This document shows, piece by piece, positions 15,912-24,527 of a stretch of DNA of 30,129 nt; position 1 is the first letter of the stretch, and every line of letters starts with the position of its first letter. Made by a program: the position numbers and the translations under genes. The notes beneath the pieces were generated by a model. The model was not told where the DNA came from. It saw nothing but the letters and a program-made list of their open reading frames with translations, and searched no databases. The DNA comes from Sulfonitrofixus sp039714575 (GTDB taxonomy: Bacteria; Campylobacterota; Campylobacteria; Campylobacterales; Sulfurimonadaceae). The stretch covers positions 1 to 30,129 of the forward strand of contig JBDLJE010000020.1 of the NCBI GenBank assembly GCA_039714575.1, in the 5' to 3' direction.

Positions 15912-16829
15912 ATGAATAAGATATCGATTAGTCTGGCAGCCCTGGTATTGCTGATGAGCGGATGCAGCGAGAAACCTGAAGAGTCAACAAAAGCAGCTGA
16001 AACGGTCAAAGAGCAGACGGCTCCTGCAGTTGCAGTAGAGAGTGCACCGGTTCAAAACATATACGGTACGTCAGCTCAACCGCAACAACAGGCTGCCGCG
16101 CCGGAGGGTGCAGATGTTCAGACGAACAGTGCGCATGTCGCCAACGTACTGGAGACAATGGACGCTGCAGGTTATACCTATGTAAAAGTCGATGAAGACG
16201 GCAATGTCTACTGGATCGCCGGTCCGAGATCGGCAGTTGTTGTCGGGAGCAGTATCTCTTATATTGAGCAGATGATCATGAAAGACTTTACAAGCAAGTC
16301 GTTGAACAAAACGTTTGACATTTTGATGTTCACTACCACTATTATCCCGGCGGGAGAAGCCGCCGCCGCTACAGCCGGTACGCAAAAAGCGCATGACTGT
16401 GAAGATTGCGGTAACGGTGCCAAAAAGGCACCGGCAGTTCAGCAACAAGCCGCTGCATCGACTCATAGCAGCACTCAAGCCACTCCTAAAACACAAGAAC
16501 AGGCAGCGCCGATCAATGTCGCCAAAGCTGAAGGCGGGTACAGCGTTGAAGAGCTGTATGCCAAAAAAGCTGAGCTGAAAGATCAAAAGATCACTATTAA
16601 AGCTAAAGTCGTCAAAGTGTCAAAAAACATTATGGGTAAAGACTGGGTCCACCTTCAAGACGGAACCGGTGTTGCCGGCAGCACCAACGACATTATTGCC
16701 ACAGGTTTGAACACAACAGTAAACGTGGGTGATGTCGTTACAGCGAAAGCCACATTAAACACAGATGTCGATCTTGGCTACGGTTACTTCTTTGCGGTAA
16801 TTTTACAAGAGAGTACGTTTACAAACTAA
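15912..16829 (+). CDS. NrfJ-like lipoprotein with C-terminal OB-fold-like domain
   Basis: A 305-residue lipoprotein: lipobox LMSGCS with Cys at about 19, then a low-complexity Ala/Gln/Pro linker. Residues about 75-160 read VLETMDAAGYTYVKVDEDG, then YWIAGPRSAVVVG and LNKTFDILMF, the pattern found in NrfJ-related proteins. A second linker contains a CxxC (HDCEDCGNG). The C-terminal 90 residues (ITIKAKVVKVSKNIMGKDWV, then LQDGTG, then GYGYFFAVILQ) look like an OB-fold domain also seen in NrfJ-related proteins. The role is unknown. It lies 89 bases after the cytochrome and may be in the same transcript. Confidence 0.75.
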   Translation: MNKISISLAALVLLMSGCSEKPEESTKAAETVKEQTAPAVAVESAPVQNIYGTSAQPQQQAAAPEGADVQTNSAHVANVLETMDAAGYTYVKVDEDGNVYWIAGPRSAVVVGSSISYIEQMIMKDFTSKSLNKTFDILMFTTTIIPAGEAAAATAGTQKAHDCEDCGNGAKKAPAVQQQAAASTHSSTQATPKTQEQAAPINVAKAEGGYSVEELYAKKAELKDQKITIKAKVVKVSKNIMGKDWVHLQDGTGVAGSTNDIIATGLNTTVNVGDVVTAKATLNTDVDLGYGYFFAVILQESTFTN

Positions 16830-16835
16830 ATGAGC

Positions 16836-16858
16836 TAAACCCTTGTTCTAAGGGTTTA
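16836..16858 (+). terminator. Hairpin after the lipoprotein gene
   Basis: A perfect 9-base stem, TAAACCCTT with AAGGGTTTA, closes a 5-base loop just after the stop codon. No T-run follows, so it may be a terminator of weak type or a 3' stabilising stem. The 371-base stretch from 16830 to 17200 otherwise holds the palindrome TTACCGGTAA at 16973-16982, the inverted repeat at 17057 and the cysK promoter; no gene is seen in it. Confidence 0.5.
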
Positions 16859-17056
16859 CCTATTACAGACAGCCAGTATCATTACACATCTCCCCCCGTT
16901 TTTATTATCTTCTTCCTCTTTTTATCTTTAGCTTTTAAACCAGTTGTATCATCCTAAACCGAAGATGTAGGTTTACCGGTAATGCTCCGTTGCATGCGGG
17001 GTAATCCATTCTCTTTATTCCTCTTAAAATTACTTTAACCATAGATATAAATACTA

Positions 17057-17077
17057 ACCTGAGTTATATACTCAGGT
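17057..17077. promoter_or_regulatory. Candidate operator upstream of cysK
   Basis: ACCTGAGT, five A/T bases, ACTCAGGT: a perfect 8-base inverted repeat with A/T-rich flanks. Its shape resembles sites of Rrf2-family regulators (IscR, CymR), some of which control cysteine and Fe-S genes, although the half-site is TGAGT rather than the usual GACT. It is centred about 134 bases before the cysK start and about 80 bases upstream of the -35 box. It would thus act at a distance, or on another promoter in the AT-rich DNA right after it. Confidence 0.45.
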
Positions 17078-17145
17078 ATATATAAATAGTTAATAATAGC
17101 ACCTATGCATCGATCTTATAAACTTGATTAAAACAGTATGTTTAC

Positions 17146-17174
17146 TTGACGTGCTAAATTTTAACAGTTAATAT
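17146..17174 (+). promoter_or_regulatory. Sigma70-type promoter of the sulfate assimilation operon
   Basis: TTGACG (17146-17151), a 17-base spacer and TAATAT (17169-17174) form the best promoter in the window. Transcription would begin near 17181, giving a leader of about 20 bases with an AAAAAAGGA ribosome binding site before the cysK ATG. Confidence 0.75.
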
Positions 17175-17200
17175 CCTGTCACTGAAAAAAGGATACCTAT

Positions 17201-18136
17201 ATGAACTATGCATCAAATATTACAGAACTCATCGGTAACACGCCTCTGGTTAAGATCAATAAAGGGTCTCAAAGAACACAAAGCATGATTTTAGGTAAGT
17301 GTGAATTTATGAACCCTACCGGTTCGGTAAAAGACCGTATCGGCTTCAATATGATAGAGCGGGCCCTGTTGAGCGGGAAACTGACGGTAAAGAGTGAGCT
17401 TGTGGAACCGACTAGCGGCAATACCGGTATTGCACTGGCATCTGTCGCAGCGGGATTAGGGATCCCTCTAACATTGACCATGCCAAGTTCGATGAGTATG
17501 GAAAGACGCCGGCTTCTTTCAGCTTTGGGGGCCAAGATAGTTTTAACCGAGCCTGCTAAGGGAATGGCCGGAGCTGTAGAAAGAGCAAAGGAGATCGCTG
17601 AAACGACCAGTGCGGTTTTATTGCAGCAATTTGAAAATCCTGCCAACCCGGCCATCCATGTGGAGACGACTGCCGAAGAGATCTGGCGGGACACAGAAGG
17701 AAAGGTTGATATCTTTGTCGCTGCCGTAGGTACAGGCGGAACGATCACAGGTATATCAAAAGTGCTGAAAAATTATAACAGCGAGATCAAGATCATTGCC
17801 GTTGAACCGGAGTTGTCTCCCGTACTCTCCGGCGGGCAGCCCGGGCCGCATAAGATACAGGGTATCGGAGCCGGTTTTGTACCTAAAGTCCTCCAGCCTT
17901 CTGCTTATGATGAGATCATGCAGGTGAGCAATGAAGATGCGATCGCCCGTTCTCGAAGCCTTGCGAAAGAAGAGGGGCTTATGGTAGGCATCTCTGCAGG
18001 GGCGAATGTTATCGCTTCCGAACGGATTGCAGCCAGTCCTGAGAACAGGGAGAAAGTTATTGTGACCATCTTGCCTGACACCGGAGAACGCTACATAAGT
18101 ACAGGGCTTTACGACAGTGAAGATGAAAAAGTGTAA
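17201..18136 (+). CDS. cysK: O-acetylserine sulfhydrylase (cysteine synthase)
   Basis: A 311-residue fold-type II PLP enzyme that makes cysteine from O-acetylserine and sulfide. It has ITELIGNTPLVKI at the start, PLP-binding Lys 44 in NPTGSVKDRIG, the substrate loop TSGNTG (71-76), the phosphate-binding VGTGGTITG (about 176-184) and VGISAGAN near the C-terminus. Length is normal for CysK/CysM; a few CysM-like features cannot be excluded. It is the first gene behind a strong promoter and is separated from the rest of the operon by 81 bases containing a stable hairpin, so its message may be more abundant than the downstream genes. Confidence 0.95.
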   Translation: MNYASNITELIGNTPLVKINKGSQRTQSMILGKCEFMNPTGSVKDRIGFNMIERALLSGKLTVKSELVEPTSGNTGIALASVAAGLGIPLTLTMPSSMSMERRRLLSALGAKIVLTEPAKGMAGAVERAKEIAETTSAVLLQQFENPANPAIHVETTAEEIWRDTEGKVDIFVAAVGTGGTITGISKVLKNYNSEIKIIAVEPELSPVLSGGQPGPHKIQGIGAGFVPKVLQPSAYDEIMQVSNEDAIARSRSLAKEEGLMVGISAGANVIASERIAASPENREKVIVTILPDTGERYISTGLYDSEDEKV

Positions 18137-18175
18137 ACAAGCCTGGCAACGTACGGACCTTGTTGAAACTATAAG

Positions 18176-18198
18176 CAATGCGAAGCTACTTCGTATTG
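18176..18198 (+). terminator. Hairpin between cysK and the rest of the operon
   Basis: CAATGCGAAG and CTTCGTATTG pair over ten bases (one G-U) around a CTA loop, extendable by two outer pairs, and are followed by a short T/A tract. It could partly terminate transcription or protect the cysK message from decay. It lies 20 bases before the DUF2061 start codon. Confidence 0.5.
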
Positions 18199-18217
18199 TT
18201 ATATAGCAGGAAATAAG

Positions 18218-18448
18218 ATGCATGAGAAAGCATATAGAAGCGTTGTTAAAACGGTTTCGTGGCGAATTTTGGGAACCATCGACACGATGGTTATCTCCTA
18301 CCTTATTACAGGCAGTTTGATGATGGCCGCCTCTATAGGATCTATTGAGGTAGTCACCAAAATGATTCTTTACTATTTTCATGAACGGGCATGGAACAAA
18401 ATCAATATCGGCCGCATTAAAGAGACGCAGCACGATTACAGCATATAA
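18218..18448 (+). CDS. DUF2061 small membrane protein
   Basis: A 76-residue protein with the DUF2061 pattern: YRSVVKTVSWRILGTIDTMV, then a hydrophobic stretch SYLITGSLMMAASIGSIEVVT, then MILYYFHERAWNKI. Two short membrane segments are likely. The family is often found beside or fused to sulfate assimilation genes, but its function is not established; transport or membrane anchoring of the pathway has no direct support here. AGGAAATAAG precedes the ATG. It lies 11 bases before cysH and is certainly in the same transcript. Confidence 0.88.
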   Translation: MHEKAYRSVVKTVSWRILGTIDTMVISYLITGSLMMAASIGSIEVVTKMILYYFHERAWNKINIGRIKETQHDYSI

Positions 18449-18459
18449 AAGAGGATGCA

Positions 18460-19167
18460 ATGCAGAACACAATCGATGAACTTAACAGACGTTTTCAAGG
18501 GGCTTCAACGCGAGAAATACTTGAATATTTTTTACACCGCTATACAGATAAGATCGCGTTAGCGTCAAGTTTCGGTGCGGAAGACCAGGTCTTGACGGAT
18601 CTGCTCTATTCGCTAAAAGACGATGCCGATGTTTTTACACTCGACACAGGCCGTCTGCCGTATGAGACCTACGATGTGATGCAGCGCACAAACGTAAAGT
18701 ACGGGGTGAAGATAGCGGTGTTTTTCCCTGTGTCGGATGATGTCGAAAAGCTGTACGCCTCTCAAGGTATCAATGGCTTTTATGAGAGTGTTGAGAATCG
18801 AAAGTCATGTTGTCATGTACGTAAAACAGTGCCGTTGAAACGGGCATTGGCACCGCTGGATGTTTGGATCACGGGACTTCGTCGTGCACAGTCTGTAACG
18901 CGTGAGACGATACAGGTGGTTGAGTGGGATGAGGCGAATGGGCTTATCAAGATCAACCCATTGATCGACTGGAGTGAAAAAGAGGTATGGGAACATATTA
19001 AAGAGCATAAGATCCCATACAGCGATCTTCATGACAAAGGCTATCCGAGTATCGGTTGTGCCCCATGTTCAAGAGCCGTTAAATCGGGAGAGGATATACG
19101 CTCCGGCAGATGGTGGTGGGAGAATCCTGAACATAAAGAGTGTGGACTGCACCTCAAAACAAGTTAA
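18460..19167 (+). CDS. cysH: Assimilatory adenylylsulfate (APS) reductase, Fe-S type
   Basis: A 235-residue thioredoxin-dependent reductase that turns activated sulfate into sulfite. The ATP-pyrophosphatase-like fold is seen in LASSFGAEDQVL and DTGRLPYETYD. It has the two cysteine pairs that bind a 4Fe-4S cluster, C117-C118 in KSCCHVRKTVPL and C200-C203 in SIGCAPCSRA, and the catalytic Cys 228 in ECGLH near the C-terminus. The cluster cysteines mark the type that uses APS rather than PAPS, and no APS kinase (cysC) gene is in the operon, which agrees. The gene is spaced 12 bases from cysD. Confidence 0.95.
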   Translation: MQNTIDELNRRFQGASTREILEYFLHRYTDKIALASSFGAEDQVLTDLLYSLKDDADVFTLDTGRLPYETYDVMQRTNVKYGVKIAVFFPVSDDVEKLYASQGINGFYESVENRKSCCHVRKTVPLKRALAPLDVWITGLRRAQSVTRETIQVVEWDEANGLIKINPLIDWSEKEVWEHIKEHKIPYSDLHDKGYPSIGCAPCSRAVKSGEDIRSGRWWWENPEHKECGLHLKTS

Positions 19168-19179
19168 AAGAGAGACAAG

Positions 19180-20091
19180 ATGATTGATAAAAAACGCTTA
19201 ACGCACTTAAAACAGCTGGAAGCAGAGAGTATTCACATTATGCGTGAAGTGATATCGGAGTTTGAGAACCCTGCAATGCTCTACTCCGTCGGTAAAGACT
19301 CCTCGGTGATGCTGCATTTGGCACTAAAGGCATTTTACCCCGCAAAACTGCCTTTCCCGCTGCTGCATGTAGATACGACCTGGAAGTTCAAAGAGATGAT
19401 CGAGTTTAGAGACCAACGGGTAAAAGAGCTGGGACTGGAGCTCTTGGTCCATATCAACCCGGAGGGGTTAGAGCAGAACATAGGCCCTTTTTCGCATGGC
19501 AGCAAAGTGCATACGGATGTGATGAAAACAGACGGCTTGAAACAGGCTCTGAACAAATATAAGTTTGATGCCGTATTCGGCGGGGCAAGACGCGATGAAG
19601 AGAAGAGCCGCGCCAAAGAGCGTATCTACTCGTTTCGCGACCAGAAACACCGATGGGACCCTAAAAATCAGCGCTCAGAGTTGTGGAACATCTACAATGC
19701 AAAAGTACACAAAGGAGAGAGTATCCGGGTATTTCCTCTCTCTAACTGGACGGAGCTGGATATCTGGCAGTACATCTATATGGAGCAGATCCCTATCGTT
19801 CCGCTCTATTACGCCGCAAAACGGCCTGTGGTAGAGCGTGACGGTATAAAGATCATGGTAGATGATCACCGTATCCCTTTGGAAGAGGGTGAAGAGGTGT
19901 TAGAAGAGATGGTGCGTTTTCGCACCTTGGGCTGCTACCCCTTGACAGGTGCGGTTGAGAGCAGTGCGGCGACTCTGCCGGAGATCATTCAAGAGATGCT
20001 GCTGACTAAGACCAGTGAACGTCAAGGCCGCCTGATCGACAGTGATCAGGCAGGCAGTATGGAGATGAAGAAAATAGAGGGGTACTTTTAA
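19180..20091 (+). CDS. cysD: Sulfate adenylyltransferase subunit 2 (ATP sulfurylase small subunit)
   Basis: A 303-residue CysD of normal length. It carries the PP-loop YSVGKDSSVMLHLA (about 35-48), FPLLHVDTTWKFKEM and FGGARRDEEKSRAKER, and ends in the typical QAGSMEMKKIEGYF. With CysN it forms APS from ATP and sulfate in the cytosol. The stop codon overlaps the cysN start by one base (TAATG), so translation is coupled. Confidence 0.97.
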   Translation: MIDKKRLTHLKQLEAESIHIMREVISEFENPAMLYSVGKDSSVMLHLALKAFYPAKLPFPLLHVDTTWKFKEMIEFRDQRVKELGLELLVHINPEGLEQNIGPFSHGSKVHTDVMKTDGLKQALNKYKFDAVFGGARRDEEKSRAKERIYSFRDQKHRWDPKNQRSELWNIYNAKVHKGESIRVFPLSNWTELDIWQYIYMEQIPIVPLYYAAKRPVVERDGIKIMVDDHRIPLEEGEEVLEEMVRFRTLGCYPLTGAVESSAATLPEIIQEMLLTKTSERQGRLIDSDQAGSMEMKKIEGYF

Positions 20092-21500
20092 TGTCACACC
20101 AATCAGAGCTGATAGCTGAAGATATAGAGAGCTATCTTAAACAACATGAAGAGAAAGAGTTATTGCGTTTTATCACCTGCGGCAGTGTTGATGACGGCAA
20201 AAGCACGCTTATAGGGCGGCTTCTGTATGACGCAAAAATGATTTTTGAAGATCAGCTGGCCAGTATCAAAAACGAGAGCAAAAAAGTAGGAACTACCGAA
20301 GAAGAGCTCGACCTCGCACTTTTAGTGGACGGCTTGCAGAGCGAACGCGAACAGGGTATTACCATTGATGTGGCGTACCGCTATTTCTCGACAGATAAAC
20401 GCAAGTTTATTATCGCGGACACACCCGGTCACGAGCAGTACACCCGCAACATGGCGACCGGTGCCAGTACGGCCGACCTTGCCATTATCCTGATCGATGC
20501 CCGTTTTGGCGTACAGACGCAGACAAAACGGCACAGTTTTATTGTCAACCTGTTAGGGATCAAACATATCATTGTTGCGATCAACAAGATGGACCTTGTG
20601 AACTATGACCAAGCTGTTTATGAACGCATACGTGACGACTACACGGCATTTGCCACAGAGTTAGGCAGTTGCGACAGACGTTTTGTACCGCTTTCGGCAC
20701 TTAACGGCGACAATGTTGTCACCAAAAGTGAGCAGATGCCCTGGTACAAGGGAGCATCCCTTATGGAGATTCTGGAGAGTGTCGAAATCATTCAAGACAG
20801 GGACTACACCAACTTTAGACTGCCCGTACAGTATGTGAACCGCCCGAATCTTGATTTCCGCGGCTTTGCAGGCACTATCGCTTCCGGTACTGTCGGCGTG
20901 GATGACACGATCATTGCGCTGCCTTCAGGTAAAAGATCCACCGTAAAAGAGATCGTGACGTTCGATGGTAATCTGAAAGAGGCCTATGCCGAGATGGCCG
21001 TTACCCTCACTCTTAACGACGAGATCGATATCAGCCGGGGCGACATGCTTGTAAAAGAGAACAGTGTACCGACGATGGCAGACAGTTTGGATGTCAACCT
21101 GGTCTGGATGAGTGAAGAACCTTTGCAAACAGGTAAGAACTACTTTATTAAACGTGCTACTACTATGACCAATGGGATGATAGAGAAGATATATTACAAA
21201 AAAGATGTCAACACTCTGGACGAGGAACCTGCCGCGACACTGGCACTCAACGAGATCGGGTATGTGAAGTTGTCACTGAGCAAAAGCATTGTGTTCGATC
21301 CGTATGAGAACAACCGACAGACAGGCAGCTTTATCGTTATTGACCGTATCACGAACAATACCGTGGCTGCAGGCATGATCGTACAAGCCAGTGAAGAACA
21401 GCGCACACCCGCGTCAAGCGTACACTCGAATTTCGAGGTCGAGTTCAACGCCTTGGTACGCAGACACTTTCCTCATTGGGAAGCAAAAGCAATTTTATAG
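20091..21500 (+). CDS. cysN: Sulfate adenylyltransferase subunit 1 (GTPase)
   Basis: A 469-residue translation-factor-like GTPase. It has P-loop GSVDDGKST (31-39), switch motifs GITIDVAYRYF and DTPGHEQYTRNMATGA, the NKMD motif, and beta-barrel domains behind. GTP hydrolysis drives the unfavourable sulfate adenylation catalysed by CysD. There is no fused CysC (APS kinase) domain at the C-terminus, which fits an APS-reducing pathway. It is followed by the sulfite reductase gene after 8 bases. Confidence 0.97.
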   Translation: MSHQSELIAEDIESYLKQHEEKELLRFITCGSVDDGKSTLIGRLLYDAKMIFEDQLASIKNESKKVGTTEEELDLALLVDGLQSEREQGITIDVAYRYFSTDKRKFIIADTPGHEQYTRNMATGASTADLAIILIDARFGVQTQTKRHSFIVNLLGIKHIIVAINKMDLVNYDQAVYERIRDDYTAFATELGSCDRRFVPLSALNGDNVVTKSEQMPWYKGASLMEILESVEIIQDRDYTNFRLPVQYVNRPNLDFRGFAGTIASGTVGVDDTIIALPSGKRSTVKEIVTFDGNLKEAYAEMAVTLTLNDEIDISRGDMLVKENSVPTMADSLDVNLVWMSEEPLQTGKNYFIKRATTMTNGMIEKIYYKKDVNTLDEEPAATLALNEIGYVKLSLSKSIVFDPYENNRQTGSFIVIDRITNNTVAAGMIVQASEEQRTPASSVHSNFEVEFNALVRRHFPHWEAKAIL

Positions 21501-21508
21501 GATTATCC

Positions 21509-23068
21509 ATGCAAGAGAAAAGAGAGACAAAAACACAGCGTGTAGAACGCATTAAAGAGGAAAAAGACGGTCTGGATGTCTTGGAAGATATCCACCGTTA
21601 TGCTAAAACAGGCCAAACCGTCGATCCGGAAGATATCGACCGGTTTAAATGGTACGGGTTGTACAGTCAAAACACCTATCTGCAGGCCAAGCATGACAAA
21701 ACACTCTACTTTATGCTTCGTATCAAACTGGAAAAAGGTGAGATGAACGCTGAACAGGTCCAGACGCTGGGAGAGATAGCCGAACGCTACGCCAACAATA
21801 CAGCTGACTTCACGACGCGCCAGGATCTTCAATTCCACTGGATACAGGTCAAAGACCTGCCGGCTGTTTTTGAGCGTTTGGAGGCGGTGGGGTTGAGCAG
21901 TCAGCTGGCTGCAGGCGACTGTCCTAGGAACGTAGTCAGTTGTCCGGTAAGCGGTGTTGACCATGATGAGATAGCCGATGTAAGGCATTTGGTTGATGCG
22001 GTCAATGACCTCTTTCGTGCCAACCGTGACTTCTCCAACCTGCCGCGTAAATTCAAGATAGGCATCAGCGGATGCAGCAAGCACTGCAGCTGCCATGAGA
22101 TCCAGGACTTGAGTTTTTGTGCGACGCAACAGGAGAACGGTGAGGTCGTATATGATGTTCACGTCGGCGGAGGGTTGGGAAAAAACAAACGTATCGCAAC
22201 GCATATAGGCTATGTGCATGAAGATAAGGTCGTACCGGTATCCAAGGCCATCACAAAGATCTTTAGAGACCATGGGAACCGTACAAACAGATCAAAAGCG
22301 CGTATAGGACATCTTATCGAACTTTGGGGGGTAGAAGAGTTTGTTCGGGTACTGCATAACGAACTTGGATTTGAGTTGGATCAACTGCAGATACAAAACT
22401 TCGTAAACTATTCTGAGCGTTGTCACTTTGGTGTACATGCAAGCAAGGTAAGCGGTGAAAGTTATATCGGCTGCGCTGTTTTAGGCGGGAGGATCGGAGC
22501 AGAGGGGCTGCTTGCCACAGCAGCACTGATGCGAGAGTATGGTGTTCAGACGTTAAAAGCGACCACCACGCAGAATATCGTACTCCTGGATGTACCGTCA
22601 GAACGTACTGACGGCCTTGTCGATGCTCTTGAAAAAGCAGGTGTTTCGGCCTATCCCTCTGCATTTAAAGCTCGGACCCTAAGCTGCACCGGTCTTAACT
22701 TTTGCAAGTTTGCCGTGAGTGAGACAAAAGACCTTGCCCAAGAGATTGTGACGTATCTGGAAACGGCTCTGCCGGATTTTGCCGAACCCGTCAGTATCAG
22801 TGTCACCGGCTGTGCCAACGCCTGTGCTCACCCCTATATTGTAGATATCGGTTTAGTCGGCACCATGGTCAGACGCGGGAAAGAGCGGATAAAGGGTTTT
22901 GAGCTTATCTGCGGCGGAAAGCTTGCAGGGGACAAAAGCCATTACAGTACGTCCAGCGGTATAAAAGTGACGCCGGATGAAGCGCCTAAAGTCATAGAAG
23001 AACTTCTTGTCGAGTATCAGCAAAGCAACTTTGAAAGTTTTGAGTCGTTTATTCTGGAGAGAGCGTGA
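21509..23068 (+). CDS. Siroheme nitrite/sulfite reductase, probably ferredoxin-dependent assimilatory sulfite reductase
   Basis: A 519-residue protein of the NirA/Sir family. It has two ferrodoxin-like plus siroheme/Fe-S half modules: FTTRQDLQFHWI in the N-terminal half and the cluster cysteines C393-x5-C399 (CTGLNFC) and C435-x3-C439 (CANAC) in the C-terminal half. It should reduce sulfite to sulfide by six electrons; nitrite is the other possible substrate, but the operon argues for sulfite. The ATG at 21509 is chosen because AGGA lies 7 bases upstream and it clears the cysN stop; an upstream ATG at 21476 would lie inside cysN. The stop overlaps the next start by four bases (GTGA). No NADPH flavoprotein subunit gene (cysJ) is present, consistent with ferredoxin as donor. 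Confidence 0.92.
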   Translation: MQEKRETKTQRVERIKEEKDGLDVLEDIHRYAKTGQTVDPEDIDRFKWYGLYSQNTYLQAKHDKTLYFMLRIKLEKGEMNAEQVQTLGEIAERYANNTADFTTRQDLQFHWIQVKDLPAVFERLEAVGLSSQLAAGDCPRNVVSCPVSGVDHDEIADVRHLVDAVNDLFRANRDFSNLPRKFKIGISGCSKHCSCHEIQDLSFCATQQENGEVVYDVHVGGGLGKNKRIATHIGYVHEDKVVPVSKAITKIFRDHGNRTNRSKARIGHLIELWGVEEFVRVLHNELGFELDQLQIQNFVNYSERCHFGVHASKVSGESYIGCAVLGGRIGAEGLLATAALMREYGVQTLKATTTQNIVLLDVPSERTDGLVDALEKAGVSAYPSAFKARTLSCTGLNFCKFAVSETKDLAQEIVTYLETALPDFAEPVSISVTGCANACAHPYIVDIGLVGTMVRRGKERIKGFELICGGKLAGDKSHYSTSSGIKVTPDEAPKVIEELLVEYQQSNFESFESFILERA

Positions 23069-24405
23069 AAACGGACCTTTTTAAACCACTGCTTACCAAA
23101 GGGGATAAATGTTCTACGTTAAGGATCGGTACTATCGGTATGCACAAAGACGGTTATTTTGACTATACGGCATCCGGACTTGCTTACGAGCCCATAGAAG
23201 AGAGGATTCGCAAAGTTCTGACCACCTATGCGAACACGCATTCAAAAGAGTCTTCGATGGCCTCTTTGACCAACGATTATTATGATGATGCAAGAGAGAA
23301 CCTTGCCTTGCAGCTTGAAGTGGATAAAGCCTTTGCCGTTTTACCTTCAGGCTGCGGTGCAACACGTGCCATTAAAAGGCTGCAAGAACTTCTAGGACTT
23401 TATATTCCACCTGCTACGCGTAAACGGCTTGCTCTCAACATGAACGATTTGACGCTGCCGGTCGTTATCGTCGGACCGTATGAACACCACTCCAATGAGA
23501 TAAGTTATCGTGAAGCCATGTGCGAAACAGTACGGATCGGACTGGATGCAGACGGACTGGTCGACCTGCAAGAGCTTGAGAATAAGCTTATAAAACATCA
23601 AGGCCGTGAGATCATCGGGGCTTTCTGTATCGCCTCCAATGTCTCCGGCGTGATTACGCCCTATGCAAAGATCTCAAAACTGCTTCGTAAGTACGGTGCC
23701 ATCGTCTGTTTTGACGGGGCCGCTTCATCGCCTTACATGAACATAGAGTGCGAACTGTATGATGCCTTGGTGCTTTCGCCGCACAAGTTGTTAGGCGGAC
23801 CGGGTTCTTGCGGACTTCTTGTTGTCCGTAGATCTATTATTGATACGGAGGTAGGACCTACGTTTGCCGGCGGCGGGACAGTACTATATGTGAGCCGCAG
23901 CTCTCACCATTTCGATACAATGGTCGAGACACGCGAAGATGCCGGTACGCCGGGTATCTTGCAGCTTATTCGGGCCAGTCTCGCATATCAGCTTCGCAAC
24001 GAGTTGGGGTTTGCCTGGATCAAAGAGAATAAAGAGCACCTTCTGCAGCACTTTGTTGCAGGATTAAAGCAAATTGACGGATGTACGATCTACGGCAACC
24101 AAGATGTCGACAACATAGGCATCGTTTCGTTTAACATAGAAGGGTTAGACCCTTATGACCTCTGCACAGAACTCTCTAACCAAGGTATTCAAACCCGCGC
24201 CGGCTGTGCCTGCGCGGGTCCTTACGGTCATGACCTTTTGGGTTACGAGGATGATGTCGATTTTAAACATCGTCCGGGATGGCTGAGGGTGAGTATCCAT
24301 TTTACGCAAGAGCTGTCTGACGTCACAATGCTTCTTGAGAGGATCAAAGAGAGCATCAACGTTGTCTTGGAAAAAAACAGAGAGATAGCGTTTCTCGATA
24401 TTTAA
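23065..24405 (+). CDS. Class V aminotransferase / cysteine desulfurase-like enzyme
   Basis: A 446-residue PLP enzyme of the class V (SufS/CsdA/NifS-like) family, starting at a GTG that overlaps the sulfite reductase stop. PLP Lys is at about 241 in LSPHKLLGGPG, with FDGAASSPYM before it. A candidate catalytic Cys at about 381 lies in TRAGCACAGPYGHDLLG, at the place where SufS-type enzymes carry the persulfide Cys. TASGLAYEPIEERI near the start is the usual N-terminal motif. It could release sulfur from cysteine for Fe-S or siroheme-cluster enzymes of the pathway, or act on another sulfur or selenium amino acid. No SufE or IscU gene is adjacent. The family is clear; the reaction is not. Confidence 0.88.
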   Translation: MKTDLFKPLLTKGDKCSTLRIGTIGMHKDGYFDYTASGLAYEPIEERIRKVLTTYANTHSKESSMASLTNDYYDDARENLALQLEVDKAFAVLPSGCGATRAIKRLQELLGLYIPPATRKRLALNMNDLTLPVVIVGPYEHHSNEISYREAMCETVRIGLDADGLVDLQELENKLIKHQGREIIGAFCIASNVSGVITPYAKISKLLRKYGAIVCFDGAASSPYMNIECELYDALVLSPHKLLGGPGSCGLLVVRRSIIDTEVGPTFAGGGTVLYVSRSSHHFDTMVETREDAGTPGILQLIRASLAYQLRNELGFAWIKENKEHLLQHFVAGLKQIDGCTIYGNQDVDNIGIVSFNIEGLDPYDLCTELSNQGIQTRAGCACAGPYGHDLLGYEDDVDFKHRPGWLRVSIHFTQELSDVTMLLERIKESINVVLEKNREIAFLDI

Positions 24406-24527
24406 GAATTTCTACCTATTTTTCAGGCTGTCGATCTGTCGTTTTTATAACGCTGGAGGTGATGCCAATCCTTACTGATCTCTACGTGTATAAGAATAAG
24501 AAAATATAATATAACTGCTGTTACATT

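Noticed and set aside
16948..16958. ATCATCCTAAA, similar to the right half of the 9339 palindrome
   Set aside because: Left half does not match; likely chance.
16971..17015. Riboswitch-like structure upstream of cysK
   Set aside because: A TTACCGGTAA palindrome and a GCATGC are present, but the stretch lies upstream of the clear cysK promoter and shows no known SAM or other riboswitch core.
17756..18472. Minus-strand frame across the end of cysK and DUF2061
   Set aside because: Covers two well-supported plus-strand genes and has no recognisable domain.
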